Both the position numbers and the translations under genes were made by a program. This document shows positions 9,154 to 18,109 of a DNA stretch of 54,674 nucleotides, piece by piece (the stretch's first letter is position 1; each line of letters begins with the position of its first letter). This stretch comes from Promethearchaeota archaeon (GTDB taxonomy: Archaea; Asgardarchaeota; Lokiarchaeia; Sigyniarchaeales; SOKP01). The notes beneath the pieces were generated by a model. The model was not told the DNA's origin. It ran no database searches and saw nothing but the letters and a program-made list of their open reading frames with translations. The DNA lies in assembly GCA_008080735.1 (NCBI GenBank), contig SHMW01000021.1, positions 1 to 54,674 of the forward strand, given 5' to 3'.

Positions 9154-9369
9154 TTACAACACATTACATATTTTTTGTTTATATTTATTCTTGTGAGACA
9201 AGTAAAAAATAGATTGTGATCAAATTTAAAGTTTTAAGAGAGAACTAATAAAAAGCGTTATTAATCTGCTGTTTAGGAGGGAAAAGAATATAATAATATC
9301 TCAGAGTGGTTATAATTTTAATAAATGTAAATAATGGATATAAAGGGAAGAATAGTCATTTTCCGGATA

Positions 9370-10257
9370 TTAACTATTATTCAATGGCCATTCAAGCAGA
9401 GATCTTATAAGATTCATGATAGATAAATCACCATCCGTGAGTCTTCCAACAGCAGTCTCTCGTTTGAATAATCTCTTCAATACCTTCCGCAAAATTTTTT
9501 CCTCATCATCATACCTGTTAGACTCTTCGTTATAAAATTGATGAACCTTTTTATGAAGGTCTTCAATCTCCTCAAGTTTTTGTTTTATGAATTCCCTCCC
9601 CTCATAGACTCCCGGACCGCTAAGAAAGATCTTGAGATCTTCCATATTTGAGGTATATTTATATAATTTTTTTATGGAGCTATAAATTATTGCCATATCT
9701 TCTTGAATATCACTCGATGCTCCGAAGAGCATTTTATATTTGGGTTGAATGGCATCCGCGGCAAAAACCCATTCTTGACCCTTTTCAATTAGAGCAATTT
9801 GCTCGCTTGCATGTCCAGGCATCGGAAATACTTCAAATTGGTATGTTTCAGAAATGGATGTGATAGTTTCTGGAAGTTCTTGAGCTTGAACGGATCTACG
9901 TTTTTCTCCCCAGGTAATTTGACGATATTGGGGATAAGTATAATCCTCTTTTAACGGTCCGATCGCTCCCTTTGGGGCATAGATGGGAATATTAAATTCT
10001 TGTTTTAACATAAACGCACCCCCACAGTGGTCTTCGTGCGTGTGAGTTATTGCGCATAATTTAATGCGGGTATCTTTTAGTAAAGAACGGATAAATTTTT
10101 TAAAATCATTCACACCAGCTGGCGGGCCTGCGTCAATTAATATACCATCCACAAAAAAAGTGGAAGTAAAAAAGGGACTTGGAATTAATTTGTGGTCTGA
10201 TGCCCATTTCCATTCTAAGATTTTCCCATTTTCGTATGTTAGAGTTTTAGTTACCAT
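9370..10257 (-). CDS. Metallo-beta-lactamase fold hydrolase
   Basis: 295 residues. The metal-binding motif HTHEDHCGG is at about residues 76-84, with the later ligands in GHASEQIAL (about 150) and FAADAIQP (about 170), so a dinuclear zinc hydrolase is likely. The C-terminal ~90 residues are helical, as in the extended LACTB2/glyoxalase II-like group, which suggests a nucleic-acid or thioester substrate, though the substrate cannot be read from the sequence. The gene stands alone between hxlB and the longin-like gene, all on the minus strand. Confidence 0.85.
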   Translation of the reverse strand: MVTKTLTYENGKILEWKWASDHKLIPSPFFTSTFFVDGILIDAGPPAGVNDFKKFIRSLLKDTRIKLCAITHTHEDHCGGAFMLKQEFNIPIYAPKGAIGPLKEDYTYPQYRQITWGEKRRSVQAQELPETITSISETYQFEVFPMPGHASEQIALIEKGQEWVFAADAIQPKYKMLFGASSDIQEDMAIIYSSIKKLYKYTSNMEDLKIFLSGPGVYEGREFIKQKLEEIEDLHKKVHQFYNEESNRYDDEEKILRKVLKRLFKRETAVGRLTDGDLSIMNLIRSLLEWPLNNS

Positions 10258-10332
10258 ATTGAATTGAAAATTATCATATTGAATTATAGTTCTACTTCGG
10301 AATAATAAACAATAATTCTTGGGTTTTTGGAA

Positions 10333-10728
10333 TTATAAATTACTAACTCTAAAATAAAGATCTAATTTTTGTTTAAATTTATCAAAAAAAGAAAGATCAC
10401 CATCCCATCCTTTAATATCTTCGGGATTATACAAGTCTTCAAAAATTTTCTTGAGTATTTTACATATTTTCTCAATTTCTTTATGCTTTGTTTCTTTTGA
10501 AACTTTCAAGACCAAAATTGCAGTATCATTTAGACATTTCGTGCAACTGAATTGAGAATTTCCCGTTTGGAAGGATTTGAGCTCTTTTCCAGAGATAGTA
10601 TTAGCAAAGGTCCGAATCGCCGAGATAGCCGACGACAACAATGACTTATTGATATTAGTATCCCTGCAGAAATCGGCTATAGGGATTCCGTCCTTCGATA
10701 AAATCCATAATGCATCTATTGTTTTCAT
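10333..10728 (-). CDS. Longin/roadblock-like domain protein
   Basis: 131 residues. It opens with a strand and turn, IDALWILSKDGIPIADF, followed by a helix with LLSSAISAIRTFAN and then GKELKSFQTGN. This order (strand, KDG turn, LxSxxISAI helix, then a strand with GNxxF) is characteristic of archaeal longin-like and roadblock-like domains. These pair with small GTPases as regulators in Asgard archaea and eukaryotes. A CTKC pair near residue 65 is unusual. It follows a small membrane protein by 23 bases, and both diverge from a GTPase gene about 200 bases away. A role as GTPase partner is inference from context. Confidence 0.6.
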   Translation of the reverse strand: MKTIDALWILSKDGIPIADFCRDTNINKSLLSSAISAIRTFANTISGKELKSFQTGNSQFSCTKCLNDTAILVLKVSKETKHKEIEKICKILKKIFEDLYNPEDIKGWDGDLSFFDKFKQKLDLYFRVSNL

Positions 10729-10751
10729 TTGCTTTGATATCTCTTATAATG

Positions 10752-11075
10752 CTACTCTGATTCTGTAATAATTAATTTATATGTTTTGTAGCTTAGGTTG
10801 ACCACAAAAAAGACAAATAGGGCACCAAAGATATAAACAATGGCAGTCATAAACGCAACGATTTCAGTCATATCTAGCGCTAAGAAGATAATGTTCGATA
10901 TATATCCAAACAGAAATAAAATTATAAGAATCTGGATAAGAATCCATTTCTTAATGATGTTTGCCCCCGGAAAAAGTTGCTTTATTTTACGGATAATATT
11001 TAGACTTAATATAAAAAACACTATCCCTCCAATCGAGCATATAAGATTGAAATAAAAGTTCCAGTCTAATACCAT
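10752..11075 (-). CDS. Small membrane protein with three predicted spans
   Basis: 107 residues with three hydrophobic segments at about residues 8-27, 43-65 and 72-95. The second is followed by acidic DMTE and the protein ends in a charged tail. No family is recognised. It is the first gene of a probable two-gene unit with the longin-like protein and is divergent from the GTPase gene at 11278. Its place suggests it could anchor the longin/GTPase pair to the membrane, which is inference. Confidence 0.65.
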   Translation of the reverse strand: MVLDWNFYFNLICSIGGIVFFILSLNIIRKIKQLFPGANIIKKWILIQILIILFLFGYISNIIFLALDMTEIVAFMTAIVYIFGALFVFFVVNLSYKTYKLIITESE

Positions 11076-11230
11076 ATTATTTTCCCCTTATTGTTATGAT
11101 AATATATGAATAGCGAATCTATTTTAATATTTACTTTATTTATTAAAAAGACTTTTCTCTAATTCCAAGCTTATTTAGAATAATGCTAATGTCTTAATCA
11201 ACAACATCCATAAGGTTTGGCAATGATTCA

Positions 11231-11240
11231 TATTTTATAA
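11231..11240 (+). promoter_or_regulatory. Candidate TATA box of the GTPase gene
   Basis: TATTTTATAA lies about 47 bases before the ATG at 11278. A start site 26 bases downstream would leave a leader of about 15 bases that contains AAGGTG, a plausible ribosome binding site ending 10 bases before the ATG. Confidence 0.4.
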
Positions 11241-11277
11241 GAAAAAACTTTATTGAATTCTAAGGTGTTAATTTATT

Positions 11278-12276
11278 ATGAAATTGATTTTTTCCCAATT
11301 AGATCCCAAACCAAATAAACCGATAGCTATTCTTTATTCTCTCCCAGACCAAAACATATCCGATGATATTCAACATCAACTTGATGTGATCTATGAAAAG
11401 TATCAGAATGAAAACGCTGATGATGAGCCTATTGCATATCATTCTGGTCCGTATCTCTCCTATATCTTTAAAGCTGAATCTGCATGGGATTCTGGAGTAA
11501 AAGAAACCTTTATGCTTACTTTATATTTTGAAGAGCATGAAAATACCCATTTCTTTAGTTCGGTTGTTCGGAAAACCATTTCAGATTTACAGAGTCTCCC
11601 TAACCTCACTAAAATAATCTCCGTGAATACACCGCATGCCGACAAGGAATCTTATGCTATTTTGGGGAAAGTAATAAAAATTCTCACAGAGGGGTATTTT
11701 GAAGCCTCAAAACTACATGCTACCTATAATTTGGGATTATCAGAAGTGCTTATCTTAGGAGATAAAGGAAGCGGGAAAACGTCAATTGTCGACTATCTTA
11801 TTCATGGAGATTTTATTCCTCAATCAAGTCCAACTCTCACTCCCCAAGTGTATCAACTAGTATATGATCAAGTGGATTTTCGGGTACTTGATATCTGCTG
11901 TGAAGAGCATTTACAAGAGATTTTTGAAGATCATCCAATCGAGAAAGGAAAACTACCTCAAGCAATTGTTTATGTAATAGATGCCTCAAAAAATGTGGAT
12001 GAGCTGGATCAATCAATGGAGGAATTTGATTATTGGATGAAGTTTCTCAGTGAAAAATACTCCAAGTCTTTGTTTCTTACAGTTCCTATACTAATATTAT
12101 TCAATAAAGTTGACCTAAATCCAGCATTCGATCTTGACTCATATAGTTCTCGATTTAGTCCAAATATATCTGGGTTACGCTTAAAATATGCGGCTAGCTC
12201 GGTGAAGAAAGGACTCGGATTGAATGATAATTTTTCATGGGTCATACAACAAGTCAAAGTAACCCAGAAACATTGA
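11278..12276 (+). CDS. Arf/Rab-like small GTPase with N-terminal extension
   Basis: 332 residues in two parts. Residues 1-150 are an unfamiliar alpha/beta region that could be longin-like. Residues 155-330 are a Ras-superfamily G domain: P-loop GDKGSGKTS at 161-169, switch-I threonine within TLTPQ near 186-190, NKVD base-specificity motif at 276-279, and the G5 loop AASSVKKG near 305. The G3 motif, normally DxxG, reads DICC (205-208), so the glycine and the usual following glutamine are absent. This resembles Arf, Rag or SR-beta families, which tolerate G3 changes, and may mean slow or partner-dependent GTP hydrolysis. It is divergent from the longin-like and membrane genes, which may be its partners. 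Confidence 0.85.
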   Translation: MKLIFSQLDPKPNKPIAILYSLPDQNISDDIQHQLDVIYEKYQNENADDEPIAYHSGPYLSYIFKAESAWDSGVKETFMLTLYFEEHENTHFFSSVVRKTISDLQSLPNLTKIISVNTPHADKESYAILGKVIKILTEGYFEASKLHATYNLGLSEVLILGDKGSGKTSIVDYLIHGDFIPQSSPTLTPQVYQLVYDQVDFRVLDICCEEHLQEIFEDHPIEKGKLPQAIVYVIDASKNVDELDQSMEEFDYWMKFLSEKYSKSLFLTVPILILFNKVDLNPAFDLDSYSSRFSPNISGLRLKYAASSVKKGLGLNDNFSWVIQQVKVTQKH

Positions 12277-12385
12277 AAATATAGTCCTTACAGATCTCCT
12301 TTACGTGGGCAATTTGGTTTTGCATCTCTTCTTGGGATATACCTGCCATTTTTTCCATGGTCTCTTCAAATTTTCCCATACACAT
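12254..12385 (-). CDS. Short ORF, possible truncated DUF2769-like protein
   Basis: A 43-residue frame with an AGGTGA ribosome site just before the ATG at 12385. A second ATG at 12379 would give MGKFEETMEKMAGISQEEMQ. This start resembles small cysteine-rich proteins (DUF2769 type) that continue with a CxxCP pattern. Here it has KEICKDY and then ends, so the cysteine-rich half is missing. It overlaps the 3' end of the GTPase gene by 23 bases on the opposite strand. It may be a decayed remnant or a real microprotein. The family resemblance is from memory and tentative. Confidence 0.35.
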   Translation of the reverse strand: MCMGKFEETMEKMAGISQEEMQNQIAHVKEICKDYIFNVSGLL

Positions 12386-12502
12386 TTCACCTCTATTTCT
12401 TAGAAGAGTAAAGTAAGTAATTTCTTATTGTAGTTGTAGAAATCTTTCAATAAGTAAAAAAAAGAAAAAAATATTAAGCCCGATTAATATTCCAATTCAC
12501 GA

Positions 12503-12721
12503 TTAGCGATATTTGATTGCCAATAGAAGATCGTTCTTGGTAATCTTCTTTCGGTTCGCATGCATCGTAAATTGTTTCGCTTGTTCGGTTAAACCTCGAG
12601 CAGTCTTTTCTAAATGATCGATTAATAGATCGACAGCATCTCGAGCGACAATGCTTGCGCCTTGTTGTTTCATTAATCTCCTAATTGGGCTCCACGCAAA
12701 AGTATGTTTTTTTTTAGCCAT
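12503..12721 (-). CDS. Archaeal histone
   Basis: 72 residues, the size of a single histone fold. Visible parts: AWSPIRRLMKQQGA (helix 1), a long central helix with VARDAVDLLIDHLEKTARGLTEQA, and the C-terminal loop and helix HANRKKITKNDLLLAIKY, with the conserved R/K-K-I-T and D of HMf-type histones. No N-terminal tail beyond MAKKKHTF. A strong ribosome site (GTGGAGGA) lies about 10 bases upstream of the ATG. It wraps DNA as a dimer or multimer in chromatin. It is a single gene followed by a long gap upstream. Confidence 0.95.
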   Translation of the reverse strand: MAKKKHTFAWSPIRRLMKQQGASIVARDAVDLLIDHLEKTARGLTEQAKQFTMHANRKKITKNDLLLAIKYR

Positions 12722-13273
12722 TTTTAATTTTCCTCCACTTTGTTATTAGAAATTCTTAAAATTTATAGTTTTAATTTTTTTTTGATTTATATTTTGAAGT
12801 TCTTAGATAATAATATATCTGAAGAGATATTTAAACTTATTGGTAAGTTGGGCAGATAGTGGTAAGGTAGCGAAAAAAAAATTACGACAAAATTTTTTTG
12901 AAAACAACCAAAACAGCAAAATACCAATAGCTATTGTATTGGATCATATTATGGATATGATCTGAATTTTGTATAATTACTAATCTTGATTAGAGATATA
13001 TGAACAAATTTGGTTATGACTTCCCAAAGGAATAATCTGTATAGATTTGGAAAAAATTTTGATAAAAGTATTTAATCTAAATGGAATAGCATGAAAAAAT
13101 GTAGGTGAATATCATTAATTCCTAATCATTTATTTTGCAAGTTACTATTAAGATTAAATTAGCGACTTTGATGAAAATATTGGTTCAATTTTTTCTAATA
13201 TGCGCGATTAGGATTAGATAAGAAAAACAAACTGGATCTAAAAAAATAATATGAAATAATTTTTGTAATTTCA
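12722..13273. other. Intergenic region, 552 bases
   Basis: Very AT-rich. The histone promoter must lie at its left end on the minus strand; a TTTAAATAT element about 110 bases upstream of the histone ATG is the best TATA candidate. I see no gene, repeat or strong hairpin in the rest. Confidence 0.5.
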
Positions 13274-14098
13274 TCAGCTTTCTATCTTTTTATATCTTAT
13301 GACGCAGATTATAAAAATACTTATCCCTAATGTACTCAGAATTATAAAAAGCCCATATCCGGAAATAGCACCATTTTCTTGAGATATATATAAGTCATAA
13401 ACAAGATTCAAGAATATTTTTTTTCCTACTTCTGTCATATGGTTTGGAGATATTTCAAAACCCCAGTAAATATAATCATTCCCTTCTTTTAACACACTGG
13501 AATAAACTGATCCTTGTGAAGATAGAGTCAATATTGTCAGATTGGAAGGGGGAGAATCTATATGGATTCGCTTTTCGACAACCGAACTAATATACACTTG
13601 AATTGTACCATTGCTTATTGCATAAGGTTCATTGAATATTGAAGAAGAGTTATCCGGAATGAAAATACTATCACCACTGGAAGTTAAACCATTAGGATAC
13701 CCTATTGATAATCCTAATTCCCCAAAAAACGCGTATCCTCCGTTTTCACCTATTCCCAATATTGGCTTATTGCTATTATCAATAGAATTCACCGTGTTTG
13801 AATCACCCCAATTTGAACCTTGGTCGCCACTTTCAGGATCGATAATGATGAGCCCGTAGTTTTCAAAATTTGTGGTTGTTATATCTGAAACATTAATTAA
13901 ATCAACAGCATAACTATTATTTTCCAAGAATTCTTGATAGTACAGGGCAGTACCATCATCTTTTGAATTATATATGTAAGCTATATTACTGTTCGAATTG
14001 ATAGACACAGGATTTGCGGTAGATTGATACGATAAATTTACAAAGCATATAACGAATATAATCAATAGAAAAATGCTAGTTTTATTTATGTTTTTCAT
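13274..14098 (-). CDS. Secreted, membrane-anchored protein with a glutamine-amidotransferase-like fold
   Basis: From the ATG at 14098 the protein has 274 residues. It opens with a signal peptide (MKNINKTSIFLLIIFVICFV) and ends with one membrane span (GLFIILSTLGISIFIICVI) and a short basic tail, so most of it lies outside the cell. The body reads NSNIAYIYNSKDDGTALYYQEFLE, then YGLIIIDPESG and KPILGIGENG. This resembles the Rossmann-like GATase1/ThuA type fold, but without visible catalytic residues. A start at 14197 would add 33 residues before the signal peptide and is less likely; the 14098 start has AGAGGT upstream. A similar domain opens the 932-residue protein at 48611-51409. The role is unknown. 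Confidence 0.7.
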   Translation of the reverse strand: MKNINKTSIFLLIIFVICFVNLSYQSTANPVSINSNSNIAYIYNSKDDGTALYYQEFLENNSYAVDLINVSDITTTNFENYGLIIIDPESGDQGSNWGDSNTVNSIDNSNKPILGIGENGGYAFFGELGLSIGYPNGLTSSGDSIFIPDNSSSIFNEPYAISNGTIQVYISSVVEKRIHIDSPPSNLTILTLSSQGSVYSSVLKEGNDYIYWGFEISPNHMTEVGKKIFLNLVYDLYISQENGAISGYGLFIILSTLGISIFIICVIRYKKIES

Positions 14099-14197
14099 AA
14101 TTTTTGGATAAACCTCTTTTAAGAAGTTATAAGCTATATTTCTATGGAGATTATATAAAGATTTTGGGTTTAGATTATCAATAAGATTTATCATCAA

Positions 14198-14797
14198 AAT
14201 ACTGTAAAATTTTATTAGATTTATTTTAATGATTTAAACACCTTAAAATCACCCTAAATTAAATCATTTCTTTTTCATTTTTACAAAATCTCAGAGAATT
14301 AATAATAAATTCCACAAATTATTCAAATCCATAAATAAATATTAAAATTGATTGCTTTTAAAGTAGAAATAGGGAGAATAATATGGTAAAAAGAATATTT
14401 CAGAGAAAAAATATTTTGAGATAACGAAGTTGATTTAAACAAAGTTAATATAGTCTATGAAGTCTCTTGATGAGTTAATCGTACATTGCATATGTTTAGG
14501 TAGATTTTGAGGAAGACTGAATCTTTGGCAATATAGATCCTACTTGTTAAATTTTGAAATATTAAATAATCTTCAAGAAATCCTTTCGAAATGATTATGA
14601 ATCTATGATAAGATTAGATTGAATTTTTAGAGAAAAAGAAATTACGAAAATAGACAAATTATTTCATAAATTTTGAATTATTAAGTAGGAAAAAAATGCG
14701 GTTTTATAAATTAAAAACTTAAAATTTTAATTACACTATGTACTTAAAGAATCATAATTCTAATTTAACGCTAAATTCATAAGAAAGGTAAAGAATA
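14198..14797. other. Intergenic region, about 600 bases
   Basis: AT-rich with no convincing frame; a 13-codon ATG frame near 14382 is the only short ORF with a purine-rich leader. It separates the minus-strand secreted protein from the proteasome-type gene. An AAAGGT ribosome site lies just before 14798. No strong hairpin or repeat is seen. Confidence 0.5.
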
Positions 14798-15415
14798 ATG
14801 TCTCAAGAAATAGTTGTGCCCGGAGCTTGCGGCGTTGCGATTAAATGCAAGGATGGAGTGGTCTTAGGAAACGATAGGCGCGCGATATGGGGATATACCG
14901 TAACTAACAAATCTACGAAGAAAGTCTTTAAACTGACCGAATACATCGGAATGGCAGCTTACGGTCTTATCGGGGATTATCAGATGCTCACAAAAATCCT
15001 TCATGCGCAAGCTAACTTATATAAGTTAGATACGCGTGAACGTATATCAACAAAAAGCCTTGCGAAGCTTCTATCAAATTATCTCTTCTCGCGAAAGATG
15101 GCCCCACTCTATACCAACCTCGTAGTTGCGGGTATGGATAAGGATGGCCCGAAGTTATTCACACTCGATGCCATTGGTTCCTTAATACCTGAAGATTACG
15201 GTACAACAGGAACGGGAATGCTTTTATCAATGGGAATTTTAGAAGCTGAATATAACCCAGATTTAACCGTCGCAGAGGGAGAAAAATTGGTTGAAAAGGT
15301 CATCAGATCTGCGATGAAGCGAGATGCGATGTCTGGCAACGGAATCGACATTCTCACAATAACCGAAGACGGCTCCGAAGAAAAGTTTATTGAAATAGAT
15401 GAATTAGGAGAATAA
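14798..15415 (+). CDS. Proteasome beta-type subunit lacking the catalytic threonine
   Basis: 205 residues with the Ntn-hydrolase proteasome fold. It aligns without gaps to the start of known beta subunits: GVVLGNDRRAIWGY matches the GVVxAADRRAT block, giving Asp17 as D26 and Lys33 as K42, and KRDAMSGNGIDI matches the Asp166/Ser169 block. At the position of the catalytic Thr1 there is Ala10 (PGACGV). Only nine residues precede it, so there is no usual autocleaved propeptide. The subunit should therefore be unable to form the threonine nucleophile, as in eukaryotic beta3. It probably joins a mixed beta ring with an active subunit coded elsewhere. It lies directly before the ubiquitin-like locus. 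It could also belong to a proteasome-like relative. Confidence 0.88.
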   Translation: MSQEIVVPGACGVAIKCKDGVVLGNDRRAIWGYTVTNKSTKKVFKLTEYIGMAAYGLIGDYQMLTKILHAQANLYKLDTRERISTKSLAKLLSNYLFSRKMAPLYTNLVVAGMDKDGPKLFTLDAIGSLIPEDYGTTGTGMLLSMGILEAEYNPDLTVAEGEKLVEKVIRSAMKRDAMSGNGIDILTITEDGSEEKFIEIDELGE

Positions 15416-15689
15416 TTTTTATCATTTCTTTTTCTCATACAGTTCTTTATTAGAAGCCTTATAGTATCAGATCCGTAATTTCTTCAGAATGAGAAATAAC
15501 GCATTTCATTGTTATTTTTTTTGCGGGTATTGTTGAAGTTTGGAATACTGCAAATCATAATGCTTCGAAGCTCCAAAAGGATTTAGAAGTAATTATTAAA
15601 CGGTTTGAAGACATTTAGAAATAAATTTGTTCCATAAAGATTTATTGATTTGTTTCATTTTCGTACTTAAACCGCAATTTCAGTGTGAA

Positions 15690-17753
15690 ATGGATTTGAA
15701 GTTAATAAACAATACGTTTGGCGAAAAAAGACAAGTAGCAGGTTTTTCTAAGGACGAGTTAGTGGAAATAAAAAGAAAGATTTCTGATTTTAAATCGGGC
15801 AAATTAACTCAAACAGAAGTTATGGAGTTACTTCAGAGAAAATTTCCAGAAGATCTATTGGAAGAGCATTCCAAATACATTGAGAATATTGAGAATTTTA
15901 TTAATACATATCTCAAGCAAGTCTCAAAGAGTCAAAATTTAGGTGAATTTAACTTTTTTTATCTTAAAAAAAAACTTTTAGAAGAAATAGATCTTATTTC
16001 TAATAACTTATTAAACCTTAAACTAAACTGCCAAAATTCCAAGAGATTCTTGAAAGACCATCATTATCTCAATGATTATATCTCAAGAATTAATCTGGTA
16101 TTTGAAAAAACGAAAGAATTACAGTCATCTTTACAGCCAATAGGTAGGCCTCCGCTTGATTTTGAAGATTTATCCCGTATTTGGTTTGACATGAATAAAC
16201 TGAAAAATTTTAAATTTAAAATGAAAAAGCCGATCGAGGATCAAATAATTTGGGAAGAAATATCAAATTTATACGATTACTTGACTAATAAAGGTGAAAA
16301 GGAAAAAAAGGGGGGAATTTTCAGCAAGAAAGAGTTAGAAATTATATTTTATTTTAAGATTTTGAATAACTATATTTCTAATTTACCTCAAAAAAATGCG
16401 GATTTTTACCTCGATTTGTTATTCCTCCTACATAAGAGTGACCTACTTAGTGTCCTTGAGGAGCAAGAATTTTCAAACATTCTTGAAAGAAAAGAAGCGA
16501 AAGATGAGATAAGAAGATATCTCCGCTCAATAATTAAGGAGGTAATTAGGGCCAACTTAGAGGAGTTCATTCAAGAGGTCTACAGATATGAGGAAAAGAC
16601 AGATTATGAAGGAGGAGATATTCAAAAAACTATTGAAGATCTCCTAGAGAAAAAAATTAAAATATTACTACCAAAATTCATCGATCTCTATTTTAATGGT
16701 TTAGAAAAACACTATCTATCAATCATTGCAAACTCAGAAGACTTCCACCAATTTGAGACTATTATTAATGAATATTCAAACAACATAGATGGAGTTTATG
16801 AAAGCATTGAAAATATCAAAGTTTATACGAATCATTACAAACCGTACTTAGATCCTTATGAAGAAATGCTTGAGTCTTTACACAAAATTTTTTCGAATCT
16901 ATTAGACAACATATACCGTCGAAAAGAAGAATTTATTTATCACCTTGAGGCAATACAACAGGAACGAATGAAGCAAGAGATAAGAACATATACATCAGAA
17001 AAAATCGAGGAACTAAATTCTCTCATTGAAAATTATCGTGATGAGGTTGCCGTATTATTAAAACAAAAGATGCCCCACCTTGAAAGTATTGAGGGAATTA
17101 TCAATACCTATAAGCATAAAATCAATAAAATAAAAGATGATGTTTACAGCAAGCTAAAAGAACAAGGACAAGAAGACTTGGATCAATATCAAATCATTAA
17201 AAATTGGGAAGAGAATTATAAACGCAGAAAAGAGCAAATTGGATTTTTGCTTTCGCAGTATTTAACAAATTTATATAAAGATTTTGAAGGTTTAATTGAA
17301 AAGGAAGAAGCTCTGTTCAACAGAATCAAAGATATATCTCAATATGGAGATGAACAAGATGAAGTACCATTAAATTATGCATTCTCTAGCTTTTTAGCAA
17401 ACAAGCTCACTGAAGATGAAATGCGGGAGCGTATGGTCGAATTAAAAGCCAAAATTAATAGCCTTAACCATCTGAAAGCTTTATACGAAGATGAATTGTC
17501 TCACCTAGAAGATACATTAAAAACAAAAGTGAAGATAAGAGAAGGGATTGCAACTTCTAATGTCCAGTGTGGAGTATGCAGAAAAGAGATCAATTTTGCT
17601 GATGATAAAATCATTAAATGTCCATTTTGTGATGCCGTGTATCATTATTTGTGTGTGGCCTTTTGGCTGTCAAAATATAATAGTTGTCCTTCGTGTCAGA
17701 ACGCATTTTTGGATCCTAATCAAAGTATTTATGAAACTCAACAAGAAGAATAA
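15690..17753 (+). CDS. Coiled-coil protein with C-terminal RING finger, E3 ligase candidate
   Basis: 687 residues from the ATG at 15690; a TTG start 21 codons earlier would add a hydrophobic stretch and is less likely. Residues 1-620 are nearly all helical and highly charged. The C-terminus, about 627-669, has a RING-type cross-brace: CGVC, 13 residues, CPFC, 4 residues, H, 2 residues, C, 10 residues, CPSC, with a Trp before the last pair. RING domains bind a charged E2 and pass the modifier to a substrate. Known archaeal RING E3 candidates are small, so the long helical part, perhaps for substrate recognition or assembly, is unusual. It lies in the same region as the UBL, E1 and E2 genes. 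Ligase activity is inference. Confidence 0.75.
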   Translation: MDLKLINNTFGEKRQVAGFSKDELVEIKRKISDFKSGKLTQTEVMELLQRKFPEDLLEEHSKYIENIENFINTYLKQVSKSQNLGEFNFFYLKKKLLEEIDLISNNLLNLKLNCQNSKRFLKDHHYLNDYISRINLVFEKTKELQSSLQPIGRPPLDFEDLSRIWFDMNKLKNFKFKMKKPIEDQIIWEEISNLYDYLTNKGEKEKKGGIFSKKELEIIFYFKILNNYISNLPQKNADFYLDLLFLLHKSDLLSVLEEQEFSNILERKEAKDEIRRYLRSIIKEVIRANLEEFIQEVYRYEEKTDYEGGDIQKTIEDLLEKKIKILLPKFIDLYFNGLEKHYLSIIANSEDFHQFETIINEYSNNIDGVYESIENIKVYTNHYKPYLDPYEEMLESLHKIFSNLLDNIYRRKEEFIYHLEAIQQERMKQEIRTYTSEKIEELNSLIENYRDEVAVLLKQKMPHLESIEGIINTYKHKINKIKDDVYSKLKEQGQEDLDQYQIIKNWEENYKRRKEQIGFLLSQYLTNLYKDFEGLIEKEEALFNRIKDISQYGDEQDEVPLNYAFSSFLANKLTEDEMRERMVELKAKINSLNHLKALYEDELSHLEDTLKTKVKIREGIATSNVQCGVCRKEINFADDKIIKCPFCDAVYHYLCVAFWLSKYNSCPSCQNAFLDPNQSIYETQQEE

Positions 17754-17765
17754 GAAAAATAAATT

Positions 17766-18017
17766 TTATTTTCTCTGGATTTTTAAAAATTCAGATACTT
17801 CTTTTCCCCTTACCGAGAAATTTGAATCTATATACATTGTAAGAGCATGAACAGGTGTTCCGTTATGGGAATGGCAAGGTGTATATTTTACTGGCCAATG
17901 ATTGATTTTAGTTATATCGATATTATTAACGTCAATGTCTTTTCCATAAATCGGTTTTTTACAGACGGGACAAATTGCCAATAATTTTTTCATAAGTAGA
18001 GCTCGAGAATCAGACAT
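17766..18017 (-). CDS. Small putative zinc-binding protein
   Basis: 83 residues. One CPVC pair near residue 16 is followed by CHSHNG near residue 49 and HALTMYID, giving enough Cys and His for one zinc site. The C-terminal part, HALTMYIDSNFSVRG, is beta-rich. It is convergent with the RING gene, only 12 bases from its stop. No family is recognised. A second possible start is the internal Met at residue 9. Confidence 0.6.
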   Translation of the reverse strand: MSDSRALLMKKLLAICPVCKKPIYGKDIDVNNIDITKINHWPVKYTPCHSHNGTPVHALTMYIDSNFSVRGKEVSEFLKIQRK

Positions 18018-18109
18018 GGTTATTTAAACTCATAAGCTTTTGAAAAAAGAAAACAATCAAAGTTAAAATAAGATGATAATATTTGGATCATACTTGAAAT
18101 ACGAAATAC

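Noticed and set aside
17548..17850. Plus-strand frame overlapping the RING end
   Set aside because: Other frame of the RING gene and of its convergent neighbour; no coding features.
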